Origin: Bacillota bacterium
GTDB taxonomy: Bacteria; Bacillota; Limnochordia; Limnochordales; ZCTH02-B6
Length of the DNA stretch: 10,879 bases
Reading direction: 5' to 3'
Assembly (NCBI GenBank): GCA_003387805.1
Contig: QGSR01000038.1
Location: forward strand, 1 to 10,879
In this document: positions 1 through 6,545 of the stretch, piece after piece
Layout of the letters: every line of letters begins with the position of its first letter
How positions within the stretch are numbered: the first letter of the stretch is position 1
Notes under the pieces: generated by a model
The model's database searches: none
What the model saw: the letters and a program-made list of their open reading frames with translations, nothing else
Told to the model about the DNA's origin: nothing
Translations under genes and position numbers: made by a program

Positions 1-15
1 CTGTTGTGACGGCAC
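1..15 (-). CDS. Possible start of a second minus-strand gene (partial)
   Basis: On the minus strand, a GTG codon (complement of 13-15) follows an AGGAGG motif (complement of 20-25) at a short spacing of 4 bases. A second AGGAGG (complement of 31-37) lies just upstream. The spot is about 30 bases after the stop of the thioredoxin-like gene, as expected for the next gene of an operon. Only five codons are inside the window, so the product cannot be named. The doubled ribosome binding sites are the only evidence. Confidence 0.25.
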
Positions 16-46
16 CGAACCTCCTCTAGCACCTCCTCCCCTGAAA

Positions 47-1135
47 TCATCGTGGAGAGTTTGTCAAGATGAGCTGTTCGATGTAAGTGGTGACACTGGC
101 CGGACTGTACGTGCCGGGCATCCAAACAGGATCCGGACCAAGGAACCGACCCTGCTCATCGAAAAAGGCAAGATCCGGCGTTCCGTGTTTCCCCCACTTT
201 AGACCGGGATCGCTTTGATCTCCCGCGAAGTACCGGACGACCTCGACGTTTGGTTGCCATCCTTCGGTTGGAAGCTGAACGAGTTCGACCTCGGATTCCG
301 GACCGACGAAGTGCAGTAGTTCTACAAGGGACTCGGGCAACGCGCTCTTACCAAAGCGCGCGATGAAATCGGAGAAAACATCCCACACTAGTTTTGGGTA
401 TTGCCTATCCAAGACCACGAACCGGACCGACGGATAACGGGATGCCAGGGCATTCAGCTCTCGTTGGAGGCCTTGTTCGATAATGAGCGAACAAGGGAGA
501 CAATTCGAGTCCGTGAAATACACGACGGTCGGCTGACCGGGGGTGATGGCGAGCCCGTGGAGTGGGACCGGGCGTTGACCTACCTGAAGAGGACGTTCCG
601 CGAGTTCTTCCAACTCTTCCCAGCGGCCTTCTGCCGCCAGCGCCATGATTCGGTCAAAGCCAAGGACACGCTGTGGGTCCAGTCCATGGAATCTTGTCCG
701 AACGATTCCCTGTTCGTCCACTAAGAACATCGTGAGATTGAGGTTTGTCTGAAATTGTGCCTCCCACGCTCCGGCGGAATCAGCGAACACGTAGTAAGGG
801 GTATATCGGCTGGCCGCCAGTTCGCGCAGTTCACCTTCTGTGTTCCTTAGTGAAACGACATGGATTCCGATTTCGGGATATTCTTCGGCCCAGACAGTGA
901 GTACGCGGTGTAGCATATTACACGTGTCCAAACAAGGGACAAGCCTTGTGAACACGACAAGCGCTGGTTGTTGCGGCGTGGATAACCGACCCAGAACGTC
1001 GACAACGTTTGGGACCTCTACCGCCTGCCCCGGAACCACACCCGGCCGAAGTTGCTCAGGTTGACTTGACGCGGTCCCGGACAATATAAAACCTGTCAGC
1101 AGGACGGTGAGCAGTACCGCAGCTTGATGACGCAC
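47..1135 (-). CDS. Secreted protein with two thioredoxin-like domains
   Basis: Probable extracytoplasmic thiol redox or metal-handling protein of 362 residues. A hydrophobic signal segment lies at about residues 5-22 and ends near ASS. Domain 1 (about 55-150) resembles an AhpC/Redoxin or SCO fold and carries a CLDTC motif (C68, C72), a CxxxC spacing as in SCO copper chaperones, but has no visible downstream DHS-type histidine and lacks the usual cis-proline. Domain 2 (about 198-355) has a standard CLPC site (C212, C215) and a GTPDLAFFD stretch that supplies the cis-proline, so it looks catalytically intact. The GTG start at 1135 has AAGGAGG (complement of 1144-1150) 8 bases upstream and puts a normal signal peptide at the N-terminus. 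An in-frame ATG at 1207, with its own AGGAGG (complement of 1214-1219), would add 24 residues. The gene is visibly less GC-rich than its neighbours, which may mean transfer. The thioredoxin assignment is firm; the substrate is unknown. Confidence 0.9.
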   Translation of the reverse strand: MRHQAAVLLTVLLTGFILSGTASSQPEQLRPGVVPGQAVEVPNVVDVLGRLSTPQQPALVVFTRLVPCLDTCNMLHRVLTVWAEEYPEIGIHVVSLRNTEGELRELAASRYTPYYVFADSAGAWEAQFQTNLNLTMFLVDEQGIVRTRFHGLDPQRVLGFDRIMALAAEGRWEELEELAERPLQVGQRPVPLHGLAITPGQPTVVYFTDSNCLPCSLIIEQGLQRELNALASRYPSVRFVVLDRQYPKLVWDVFSDFIARFGKSALPESLVELLHFVGPESEVELVQLPTEGWQPNVEVVRYFAGDQSDPGLKWGKHGTPDLAFFDEQGRFLGPDPVWMPGTYSPASVTTYIEQLILTNSPR

Positions 1136-1143
1136 GAGTCGAT

Positions 1144-1219
1144 CCTCCTTATAGACGGAATTATGTAATTTATAATGCTGTAAATCATATAATACTGCGG
1201 ATTGCATGGAGTTCCTCCT
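1144..1219 (-). promoter_or_regulatory. Two in-frame Shine-Dalgarno/start pairs with an AT-rich stretch between
   Basis: Reading the minus strand, AGGAGG (complement of 1214-1219) is followed after 6 bases by ATG (1207-1205). Then come about 50 very AT-rich bases (1151-1200), then AAGGAGG (complement of 1144-1150) and, 8 bases on, GTG (1135-1133) in the same frame. The AT-rich stretch stands out in this GC-rich region and may hold a promoter for the shorter form, but I could not fit a convincing -35/-10 pair. Confidence 0.4.
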
Positions 1220-1546
1220 GTCCAGAAGTTTTGTTTATCGTCCATAGTCCGTCGAGTCGCTGTCCGTATCATCTTCCGGGCGTTCTGACGCCGTCCTACA
1301 AGCTTGCGATACTCTAGGCTGCGAACTTTCGATTCGCCGCGTGCTTTGCGTTATGGTCGTGATCGAAGTGTGGTGCGAGCTTTCAGTACCGGTCGATGAT
1401 CGCAGCGAACCGCAGGTTTGAGAGGAACGGCACGTCCGTCAGCGAAAGCTTGGCTCAACAGCCTGGAGGCCGAATACAGGCACGCAAGGCCGGTCCCGGT
1501 GATTCGAGTCCGGGTGGGGAAGCTTGGAAAACGGGGGCCGAAGCCG
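1208..1546. other. Intergenic region between divergent genes
   Basis: This stretch separates the minus-strand thioredoxin-like gene from the plus-strand DUF1624 gene and must hold control signals for both. I see no reading frame with a ribosome binding site, no RNA gene and no clear sigma-A promoter in either direction. A small inverted repeat, GGCGT-TCTG-ACGCC (1279-1292), is the only structure noted and has no T tract. The open frame upstream of 1547 could carry an N-terminal extension of the DUF1624 protein starting as early as TTG 1418. Confidence 0.5.
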
Positions 1547-2338
1547 TTGTCGAACCCGAGGCACAGACTTTGGCAAATCGACGCCGTGCGCGGGATGGCC
1601 GTGGTGTGCATGGTGTTTTACCACTTCATGTGGGACATGATGTTTTTCGGCCTGTACCCGCATGACGTTACGTCGGGAGGCTGGCGGCTGTTCGCCCGGA
1701 GCGTCGCGATTACATTTCTGGTTCTGGTAGGCGTGTCGATGGTACTCACCGCCCAGCGGAAGCGGCCCGCCGAGCGGAACCGGCAGTGGCTGGAGCGGGG
1801 CGCCAAAGTGTTCGGCTGGGGGCTGCTCATCAGCGTCGTCACGCGGATTTTCCTCGGCGAAGCGTTCGTGCTCTACGGCGTCTTACATCTCATCGGAACG
1901 GCGTTTCTGCTGGCGCCCCTGCTGTGGCGCATCCGCCGCTGGACGCCGCTGCTGGGCGCGGGCGTCATCGCGCTGGGCGTGGTCCTGGCGGACCGCTCGC
2001 CCGAGATGGCTCATCTTCTTCCATACGCGATTCCGCTGGGCGTGCGGCCCGAGTTTTATCCCGCCGTCGATTACTTTCCCGTGTTTCCTTGGCTGGGCGT
2101 CATCATGCTGGGCATGGGCGCCGGGCAGCTGCTGGCTCCCGCGCTTTCGGGTCCGGAGCCCCACGGCCCGGCGTCGGCTGCCCGGCCGGAGCCGTCGAAG
2201 CGTCAGGCGCTTCCCGGCTCGCCGCCGCCGGTGCTGGCCCAGCTGGCGGCCATCGGCCGCCGCGCATTGATCATTTACATCTTGCACCAGCCCGTTCTGC
2301 TGGCCGCGTTCATGGCGCTGGGCTATACGGTGTGGTAG
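1547..2338 (+). CDS. DUF1624 / heparan-alpha-glucosaminide N-acetyltransferase-like membrane protein
   Basis: Multi-pass inner-membrane protein of the DUF1624 family, related to the catalytic domain of lysosomal HGSNAT and more loosely to acyltransferase-3 proteins. The family is thought to move acetyl or acyl groups across the membrane onto sugars; no bacterial substrate can be read from the sequence. Recognisable motifs are LWQIDAVRGMAVVCMVFYHF near the start, with the conserved R-G and a histidine in the first helix, FLVLVGVSM in a following helix, a cytoplasmic RGAKVFGWGLLIS segment, VLYGVLHLIG, and the terminal ALIIYILHQP helix. A Pro/Ser/Ala-rich loop precedes the last helix. The C-terminus is complete. 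The start is uncertain. TTG 1547 has a purine-rich GGGGG 9 bases upstream and gives an N-terminus typical of the family. The frame stays open back to TTG 1418 and GTG 1499, which would add a basic 27-43 residue tail without a good ribosome site. The next gene follows after 36 bases. Confidence 0.92.
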   Translation: MSNPRHRLWQIDAVRGMAVVCMVFYHFMWDMMFFGLYPHDVTSGGWRLFARSVAITFLVLVGVSMVLTAQRKRPAERNRQWLERGAKVFGWGLLISVVTRIFLGEAFVLYGVLHLIGTAFLLAPLLWRIRRWTPLLGAGVIALGVVLADRSPEMAHLLPYAIPLGVRPEFYPAVDYFPVFPWLGVIMLGMGAGQLLAPALSGPEPHGPASAARPEPSKRQALPGSPPPVLAQLAAIGRRALIIYILHQPVLLAAFMALGYTVW

Positions 2339-2359
2339 CCGATGCGCCCTTCGTCATCC

Positions 2360-2377
2360 GGGAGGCGATCCGAATTG
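2360..2377 (+). promoter_or_regulatory. Ribosome binding site fixing a TTG start
   Basis: GGGAGG at 2360-2365 is followed 9 bases later by TTG at 2375-2377. It decides the start of the NTF2-like gene in favour of TTG over the upstream ATG at 2342. Confidence 0.7.
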
Positions 2378-2764
2378 AAAGTGGTTTGTCCGGTGGACTG
2401 CGGCAATGCGCCGCGCAAGGAAATTCTTCGGGACTGGAACATCGCCTGGGCTCGGGGCGAGGCGGCGGCCGCGGACCTGCTGGCCGACAACGTGGTGTAC
2501 GAGCCGGTGGGTGCGCCCCCCGTGGAAGGAAAGGCGGCCGTCATGGCGGCCTTCGCCAGCCGGTTCGGCGGCGATGCGGCAAGGCCCGAGGAACTTCACA
2601 TCCACAACATCATCACCCACGGCAACACGGCCGCCCTCAACGCCTCGCTCCTCATGCCCGGCGGGCGGGTGGAGTACTGCCACGTCTACTTGTTCAACGG
2701 GTTCGCCAAGAGCGCCAAGCTGAAACGCATTACCGAATATCGCATTGAAACGGGGGCCAACTGA
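2375..2764 (+). CDS. NTF2-like (SnoaL-type) small protein
   Basis: Soluble protein of about 129 residues resembling the nuclear transport factor 2 / SnoaL-like fold, a cone-shaped alpha+beta barrel used by many small enzymes and ligand binders. The N-terminus carries a cysteine motif, CPVDCGNAP, followed by a helix (KEILRDWNIAWARGE), an acidic LADNVVYEPVG strand, VEGKAAVMAAF, and the paired strands around HNIITHGNTAALNASLLM and YCHVYLFNGF. This order matches NTF2-like proteins. The start is TTG 2375: GGGAGG (2360-2365) lies exactly 9 bases upstream, whereas the earlier in-frame ATG at 2342 has no ribosome binding site. It lies 36 bases after the DUF1624 gene and is probably cotranscribed with it. 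The reaction is unknown. The two N-terminal cysteines are close enough to bind a metal or form a disulfide, but that is inference. Confidence 0.85.
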   Translation: MKVVCPVDCGNAPRKEILRDWNIAWARGEAAAADLLADNVVYEPVGAPPVEGKAAVMAAFASRFGGDAARPEELHIHNIITHGNTAALNASLLMPGGRVEYCHVYLFNGFAKSAKLKRITEYRIETGAN

Positions 2765-2780
2765 AGCTTGCGGCGCGTTG

Positions 2781-2812
2781 CCGGCGGGTGATGCGGCGAG
2801 CACCCGTGCCGG
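2781..2812 (+). other. Hairpin between the NTF2-like and S41 genes
   Basis: CCGGCGGGTG (2781-2790) can pair with CACCCGTGCCGG (2801-2812) over ten base pairs with a two-base bulge and a ten-base loop. No T tract follows, so it is not a typical rho-independent terminator. It may attenuate transcription between the two gene pairs or have no function. The rest of 2765-2948 shows no gene. Confidence 0.35.
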
Positions 2813-2948
2813 GCTGCGGCATGCTGGACGCCGTTCGTGACGCGGCGGCCCGGGGTACGGAGGAAACGCCCCGAGCTCGCACCGAAAATGAGATGTAGAA
2901 GGAACGTCGGACAAATCCATGGGGCCCGCGAGATGGGAGTCGGTGAAG

Positions 2949-4301
2949 TTGCAGTTCCGTCCTTTGTACGTCGTTCTCGTCGCGGCACTTCTTGTGGTTT
3001 CGCTCTCGGCCGGTGCCCGGGCCGCCAATCCACGAGTGGCGGCGACCGTGCCCGCTGCCGGCGACGGCGCCGTCGATCCGGGCCTGGGCGAGATTCGGGT
3101 CACGTTCGACCAGGCTATGGACCCCGCAAGCGTCAGCTTTGTCACACTAGGGAGCGGCTTTCCGCAGGTTACCGGGCAGCCCTACTGGGTCGATGACACG
3201 ACCATCGCGTTGCCCGTACGGCTGGAGCCCGACACAGGGTACTGGCTGCTGGTCAACTCGCCCAGCTTCCAGGGCTTCAGGAATCGGTCGGGTGAACCGG
3301 CAGTGCCCCGGCTTCTGGCTTTTTGGACCGCCGGTGGCGAACATTCCGAGGAGCCGGGCGATGCGGAGCGGGAGCGCAATCAGCGGGCGTATGAGCAAGT
3401 GGTCGAGCTCATGACCATTTTCTACTCATACAAGGACCGCCTCGGCATCGATTGGGCCGAGCGGCTGGCCGCGGCCCGCGAATGGCTGCTCTCGTCGCGC
3501 AACGATTTGATGTTCGGCGTGCGACTGGTGGAAGTGCTGGCGCCGGCCATGGATGCGCACCTGGCGGTCGGGGTGGCCGGCCCGGACGGCAACGTTGTCA
3601 CCCTGCCCACACGGTGGGCCATGGCGCCGGCCAACTACAACTTGCAAGCCGTGCTGGCGAAGCTGACGAACGTGAAGCAATGGTCGTCCGCGGTGGTCAG
3701 CGGCGAGGCGGGCGACATCGGTTACGTCCTCATCGGCGGGTGGGTGCCTGACGCGGATGTGGCCATCGAGGCCGTCGCGGCCATGAGCCACAAGGCGGCC
3801 ATCATCGTCGACGTGCGGCCTAACTCGGGCGGCGATGAGCGTATCGCGCAGCGGGTGGCCGGCTGCTTTACGGATGAGGCGGTGGACTATGCCCTGTCCC
3901 TCACGTTGGATCCGGAAACGCTAGAGTTCACGCGTTTGGAAACGCGCACGTTCCAGCCCAATCCCGCGTGCGGCCCGTACGCCGGAGAAGTCGTCGTGCT
4001 CACCGGACCGCAGGTGATGAGCAGCAACGAGGCGTTTTTGTTGATGATGAGGGCGGCGGGAGCGACGCTCATCGGCGCGCCGTCCTTCGGAAGCTCCGGG
4101 AACCCGCAGCCCCGCCAACTGGCCAACGGTTTGGTGCTGTACGTTCCCCAGTGGCAAGCTTTGGATCTGGACGGCCGCCTGGTCGAGGGGAACGGCGTCA
4201 CGCCGGATATTGTACTGGATGTGGCGCCCGACCGGTTCGCCTCGGCGGACCCCGTCTTCGATGCCGCCGTCGCGCTGGTCAGCCGGCAGGAGAGGGACTG
4301 A
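2949..4301 (+). CDS. Secreted Big_5 + S41-family peptidase-like protein
   Basis: Exported protein of 450 residues. A signal peptide (about residues 5-26, ending ARA-A) is followed by a bacterial Ig-like Big_5 domain (about 27-128; NPRVAATVPAAGDGAV and IRVTFDQAMD are typical). A linker and helical region come next, then an S41 (tail-specific protease/tricorn-like) C-terminal half from about 255. Supporting motifs are DAH (202-204), IIVDVRPNSGGD, VVVLTGPQVMSSNEAF with the likely nucleophile serine at 358 or 359, LIGAPSFGSSG, and the closing EGNGVTPDI. The Ser-Lys dyad lysine of CtpA-type proteases (GxxTxGKG) is absent, which fits the tricorn/IRBP-like branch, where other residues complete the site. 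No PDZ domain is seen. The TTG start at 2949 has GGGAG (2935-2939) 9 bases upstream; ATG 2919 and GTG 2943 are alternatives with poorer spacing. The stop overlaps the methyltransferase start by one base, so translation is probably coupled. Confidence 0.88.
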   Translation: MQFRPLYVVLVAALLVVSLSAGARAANPRVAATVPAAGDGAVDPGLGEIRVTFDQAMDPASVSFVTLGSGFPQVTGQPYWVDDTTIALPVRLEPDTGYWLLVNSPSFQGFRNRSGEPAVPRLLAFWTAGGEHSEEPGDAERERNQRAYEQVVELMTIFYSYKDRLGIDWAERLAAAREWLLSSRNDLMFGVRLVEVLAPAMDAHLAVGVAGPDGNVVTLPTRWAMAPANYNLQAVLAKLTNVKQWSSAVVSGEAGDIGYVLIGGWVPDADVAIEAVAAMSHKAAIIVDVRPNSGGDERIAQRVAGCFTDEAVDYALSLTLDPETLEFTRLETRTFQPNPACGPYAGEVVVLTGPQVMSSNEAFLLMMRAAGATLIGAPSFGSSGNPQPRQLANGLVLYVPQWQALDLDGRLVEGNGVTPDIVLDVAPDRFASADPVFDAAVALVSRQERD

Positions 4302-5482
4302 TGGCCGTGGCTTGGGCAACGATGAAACCCGGACACGAACGGCGCCTTCGCGCCGGGCACTTGTGGATCTACCAGGGAAACGTAGACGAGGTGGACGGGG
4401 AGGCCGCTCCGGGCGACGTGGTCGACGTCCGCTCGGCCGCCGGAGATTTCTTAGGCAGAGGCTATTACAACCCCCGGTCGCAGATCGCCATTCGGCTGCT
4501 GGCTCGGGAGCCCGAGGAGATTGACTACGCCTTCTTCGTGGAGCGCATTCGCCGGGCCCGGGCCTGGCGGGAGCGCTGGATGCCCGAGGCGACGGCTTTT
4601 CGGCTGGTCTATTCCGAGGGCGATCTGCTGCCGGGTCTGATCGTGGACCGCTACGAGGACGTGCTGGTGGCCCAGTTTCTCACGCTGGGCATGGACGTGC
4701 GGCGTGACATGATCGTCCAGGCTTTGCGGGAGGTCGAGGCGCCCGCGGCGATTTACGAACGCAGCGACGTGCCCAGCCGCCGGTACGAAGGGCTGGAGGA
4801 GCGGACCGGGCTGCTTTGGGGGAAGCTGCCGCCGCAGCCCATGGTGATGCGCGAAAACGGGCTGTCTTTCGAGATTGACGTCACCACGGGGCAGAAGACC
4901 GGGTATTTCCTCGACCAGAAAGAAAACCGCCGAAGCCTTGCGCCGCTGGTTTCCGGGGCGCGGGTGCTGGACGTGTTTTGCCACAACGGCACCTTTGCGC
5001 TGCACGCGCTGCGGTACGGCGCGCAGGAGGTGGTGGGCGTCGACAGTTCCGCGCAGGCCGTGGAGCTGGCCCGCCGCAACGCCGAGCTCAACGGCTTCGC
5101 CGAAGCGGCCCGGTTTGTCGAGGCCAATGCGTTTGATTTTCTGCGTGAGCTGGACCGAACGGGAGAGCGCTTCGACGCGGTCGTGCTGGACCCGCCCGCG
5201 TTCGCCAAGAGCAAGGCGCATTTCGAGTCCGCCCGGCGGGGATACAAGGAAATCAACCTGCGGGGCATCAAGGTCGTGGAGCCGGGCGGGTTTCTGGTCA
5301 CGTGTTCCTGCTCTCACCACATGCCGGAGGACGAGTTCTACCGCCTGATTCTCGAGGCGGCCGCCGACGCGCGCCGGGCCCTGCGCCTCGTCGAGCGGCG
5401 GGGCCAGGCCAAAGACCACCCGGTTCTGGCCGGTGTGCCCGAGACGGCCTACCTGAAGTGCTTCGTCTTCCAGGTGTTGTAG
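4301..5482 (+). CDS. rlmI: Class I SAM-dependent 23S rRNA cytosine methyltransferase (RlmI-like)
   Basis: Cytoplasmic rRNA methyltransferase of 393 residues, a normal length for RlmI (YccW), which makes 5-methylcytosine in 23S rRNA in E. coli. An N-terminal PUA domain (about 1-75; HLWIYQGNV) binds RNA. A central region with YSEGDLLPGLIVDRY follows, then GQKTGYFLDQ (197-206). The Rossmann methyltransferase part has motif I VLDVFCHNGTF (222-232), an acidic residue at D248 for the SAM ribose, motif IV DPPAF (297-301), and TCSCS (334-338), which carries the cysteine expected for C5 methylation. The ATG at 4301 shares its A with the TGA of the S41 gene (TGATG), and a purine-rich AGGAGAGGG lies just upstream. 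The name is used by family similarity; the exact base modified in this organism is inferred. Confidence 0.93.
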   Translation: MAVAWATMKPGHERRLRAGHLWIYQGNVDEVDGEAAPGDVVDVRSAAGDFLGRGYYNPRSQIAIRLLAREPEEIDYAFFVERIRRARAWRERWMPEATAFRLVYSEGDLLPGLIVDRYEDVLVAQFLTLGMDVRRDMIVQALREVEAPAAIYERSDVPSRRYEGLEERTGLLWGKLPPQPMVMRENGLSFEIDVTTGQKTGYFLDQKENRRSLAPLVSGARVLDVFCHNGTFALHALRYGAQEVVGVDSSAQAVELARRNAELNGFAEAARFVEANAFDFLRELDRTGERFDAVVLDPPAFAKSKAHFESARRGYKEINLRGIKVVEPGGFLVTCSCSHHMPEDEFYRLILEAAADARRALRLVERRGQAKDHPVLAGVPETAYLKCFVFQVL

Positions 5483-5754
5483 CCGGGCCCAGCCCGGGGG
5501 ATGCAGCCCGGATCCGTCGGGGGCGGGCCCCGCCCTGACCCGCCGGGGTCCGGCCCCCGTTTCGCCCGCCGATGGCGGGATGCGGGCTGGAGGTTCCTTC
5601 CAGGCAGGAATTGTGCGTGACTTCGGCCAACATAAGACTCGTCTCGCAATAAACTGACCTGTGGCGAGCCCGAGACCTGACGGTCGCGGAGGGTTCGCGG
5701 CCGGGCGCCGCCCCATGACGCTGCTGAAAGCGGCGGGGAAAGGGGACGAGGTCG
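5483..5754. other. Intergenic region with successive hairpins
   Basis: No gene is supported here. Besides the long hairpin at 5518-5559, two more short inverted repeats follow: CCCGCC-GAT-GGCGGG (5565-5579) and CTGGAGG-TTC-CTTCCAG (5587-5603, one wobble). A GGCAGGAATTG stretch (5603-5613) and an AT-richer patch (about 5628-5655) lie before the next gene and may contain its promoter, but no convincing -35/-10 pair was found. Confidence 0.5.
5518..5562 (+). terminator. GC-rich hairpin after rlmI, probable terminator
   Basis: CGGGGGC (5518-5524) pairs with GCCCCCG (5553-5559). After a one-base bulge the stem continues through GG/CC, one G-T wobble and CCCCG (5528-5532)/CGGGG (5544-5548), leaving an 11-base loop. 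Only TTT (5560-5562) follows, so the U tract is weak for an intrinsic terminator. It lies 36 bases after the rlmI stop. Confidence 0.5.
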
Positions 5755-6219
5755 ATGCCGGTTTCCCATGATATGGTCGTCGAGGCGGTCAAGGCTTACA
5801 ACCCTTCCCTCTCGTATCGCGAGCGCCAGCTTCTGGACCAGCGTGACTATCCGGGACTGTTGGAGCTCTTGAATCGAAGCGTCCGGGACGCGAAATGGAT
5901 GATCGTCGCCTGGCCCGTCGTCGCCTTGATCCAGGTCGTGCTTCATGGCTACAACATCATGGGCGGGCTGGCCGACGGCGGCGATCTTGCTCGAGCCTTG
6001 CGCAGCGCCGTCATTCTGCTGGCGGCTTGGTTCCTGCTCGGCATGGGAGCCGCCTGGGTCGGGGTGACCCGGCTCGCAAGCCTCGAGCGGGCAAAGTTCG
6101 TGCTGGAGCTGGCGGTGGAGCAGGCGGCGGCACGGGCGACGCCGGAACCGTTGGAGCCGTTCGCGCCGGCGGGGGCGGCCGCAACCCGGCCCTCCGGGGG
6201 CCGCAACCCCGGGCAATAG
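5755..6219 (+). CDS. Hypothetical two-helix membrane protein
   Basis: A 154-residue protein I do not recognise. The first 45 residues are soluble and charged (SYRERQLLDQRDYPGLLELLNRS). Two hydrophobic segments follow at about 48-68 and 84-104, the second glycine/alanine-rich. A short amphipathic helix (about 107-127) leads into a disordered Pro/Ala/Gly-rich tail. The ATG at 5755 has a purine-rich AGGGG about 9 bases upstream. Codon use is strongly GC-ending like the neighbours, so it is very likely a real gene. Repeat array 1 starts immediately after its stop. It could partner the PH-domain membrane protein downstream, but only position suggests this. Confidence 0.8.
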   Translation: MPVSHDMVVEAVKAYNPSLSYRERQLLDQRDYPGLLELLNRSVRDAKWMIVAWPVVALIQVVLHGYNIMGGLADGGDLARALRSAVILLAAWFLLGMGAAWVGVTRLASLERAKFVLELAVEQAAARATPEPLEPFAPAGAAATRPSGGRNPGQ

Positions 6220-6220
6220 C

Positions 6221-6510
6221 CGGTCGATAAGTGGAAAATCGATTCCAAGCCGTTGATGGACCGTGGGCGGGGGGCCGATGGGTCGAAAATCGGTTCCGAT
6301 TCGGTGCTGGACCCGCCGCTGCGATGCGGATAAGTTGAAAGTCGATTCCAATTTGGCGGCGAACCGCTGTTTGGGCGCGGATAAGTCGAAAACCGAGACC
6401 AATTTCCTTGAAAACGAGCGATTTTCGGCTGGCGGCTGGATTTTAGTCGCGGTTTTCGTCTAAAGTTCGGCGGAAGTCGAGCAATCGGCCGGATTAGTCG
6501 CAGAATCCGC
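6221..6510. repeat. Repeat array 1: tandem units of about 51 bases
   Basis: A 23-base core recurs at 6226, 6277, 6329 and 6380 (steps 51, 52, 51), for example GATAAGTGGAAAATCGATTC at 6226 and GATAAGTTGAAAGTCGATTC at 6329. The copy at 6277 reads GATGGGT and the one at 6380 has a diverged 3' half. More degenerate starts follow at 6439 (GATTTTAGTCGC) and 6492 (GATTAGTCGC). The bases between cores are less conserved and GC-rich. An imperfect inverted repeat (TTTAG...CTAAA, 6442-6464) sits in the fifth unit. The array exactly fills the gap between two genes. In opposite orientation its core matches the core of array 2. No gene is supported inside it. Confidence 0.8.
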
Positions 6511-6529
6511 CTTGTCGCCGGCCGGTCGC

Positions 6530-6545
6530 GGGAGGTGGAGTCTTG
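6530..6545 (+). promoter_or_regulatory. Ribosome binding site fixing a TTG start
   Basis: GGGAGG at 6530-6535 is followed 7 bases later by TTG at 6543-6545. This supports the TTG start that keeps the whole Gly-X-Y segment in the protein. Confidence 0.7.

Noticed and set aside
1786..2748. Plus-strand 320-codon frame overlapping DUF1624 and NTF2-like genes
   Set aside because: Arg/Gly/Ala-rich shadow of two genes with clear homology in other frames.
2354..3145. Minus-strand 263-codon frame
   Set aside because: It lies antisense to the NTF2-like and S41 genes, shows low-complexity Pro/Arg/Ala composition and no family motif.
4451..5716. Minus-strand 421-codon frame opposite rlmI
   Set aside because: Shadow of the methyltransferase gene, with no ribosome site or domain.
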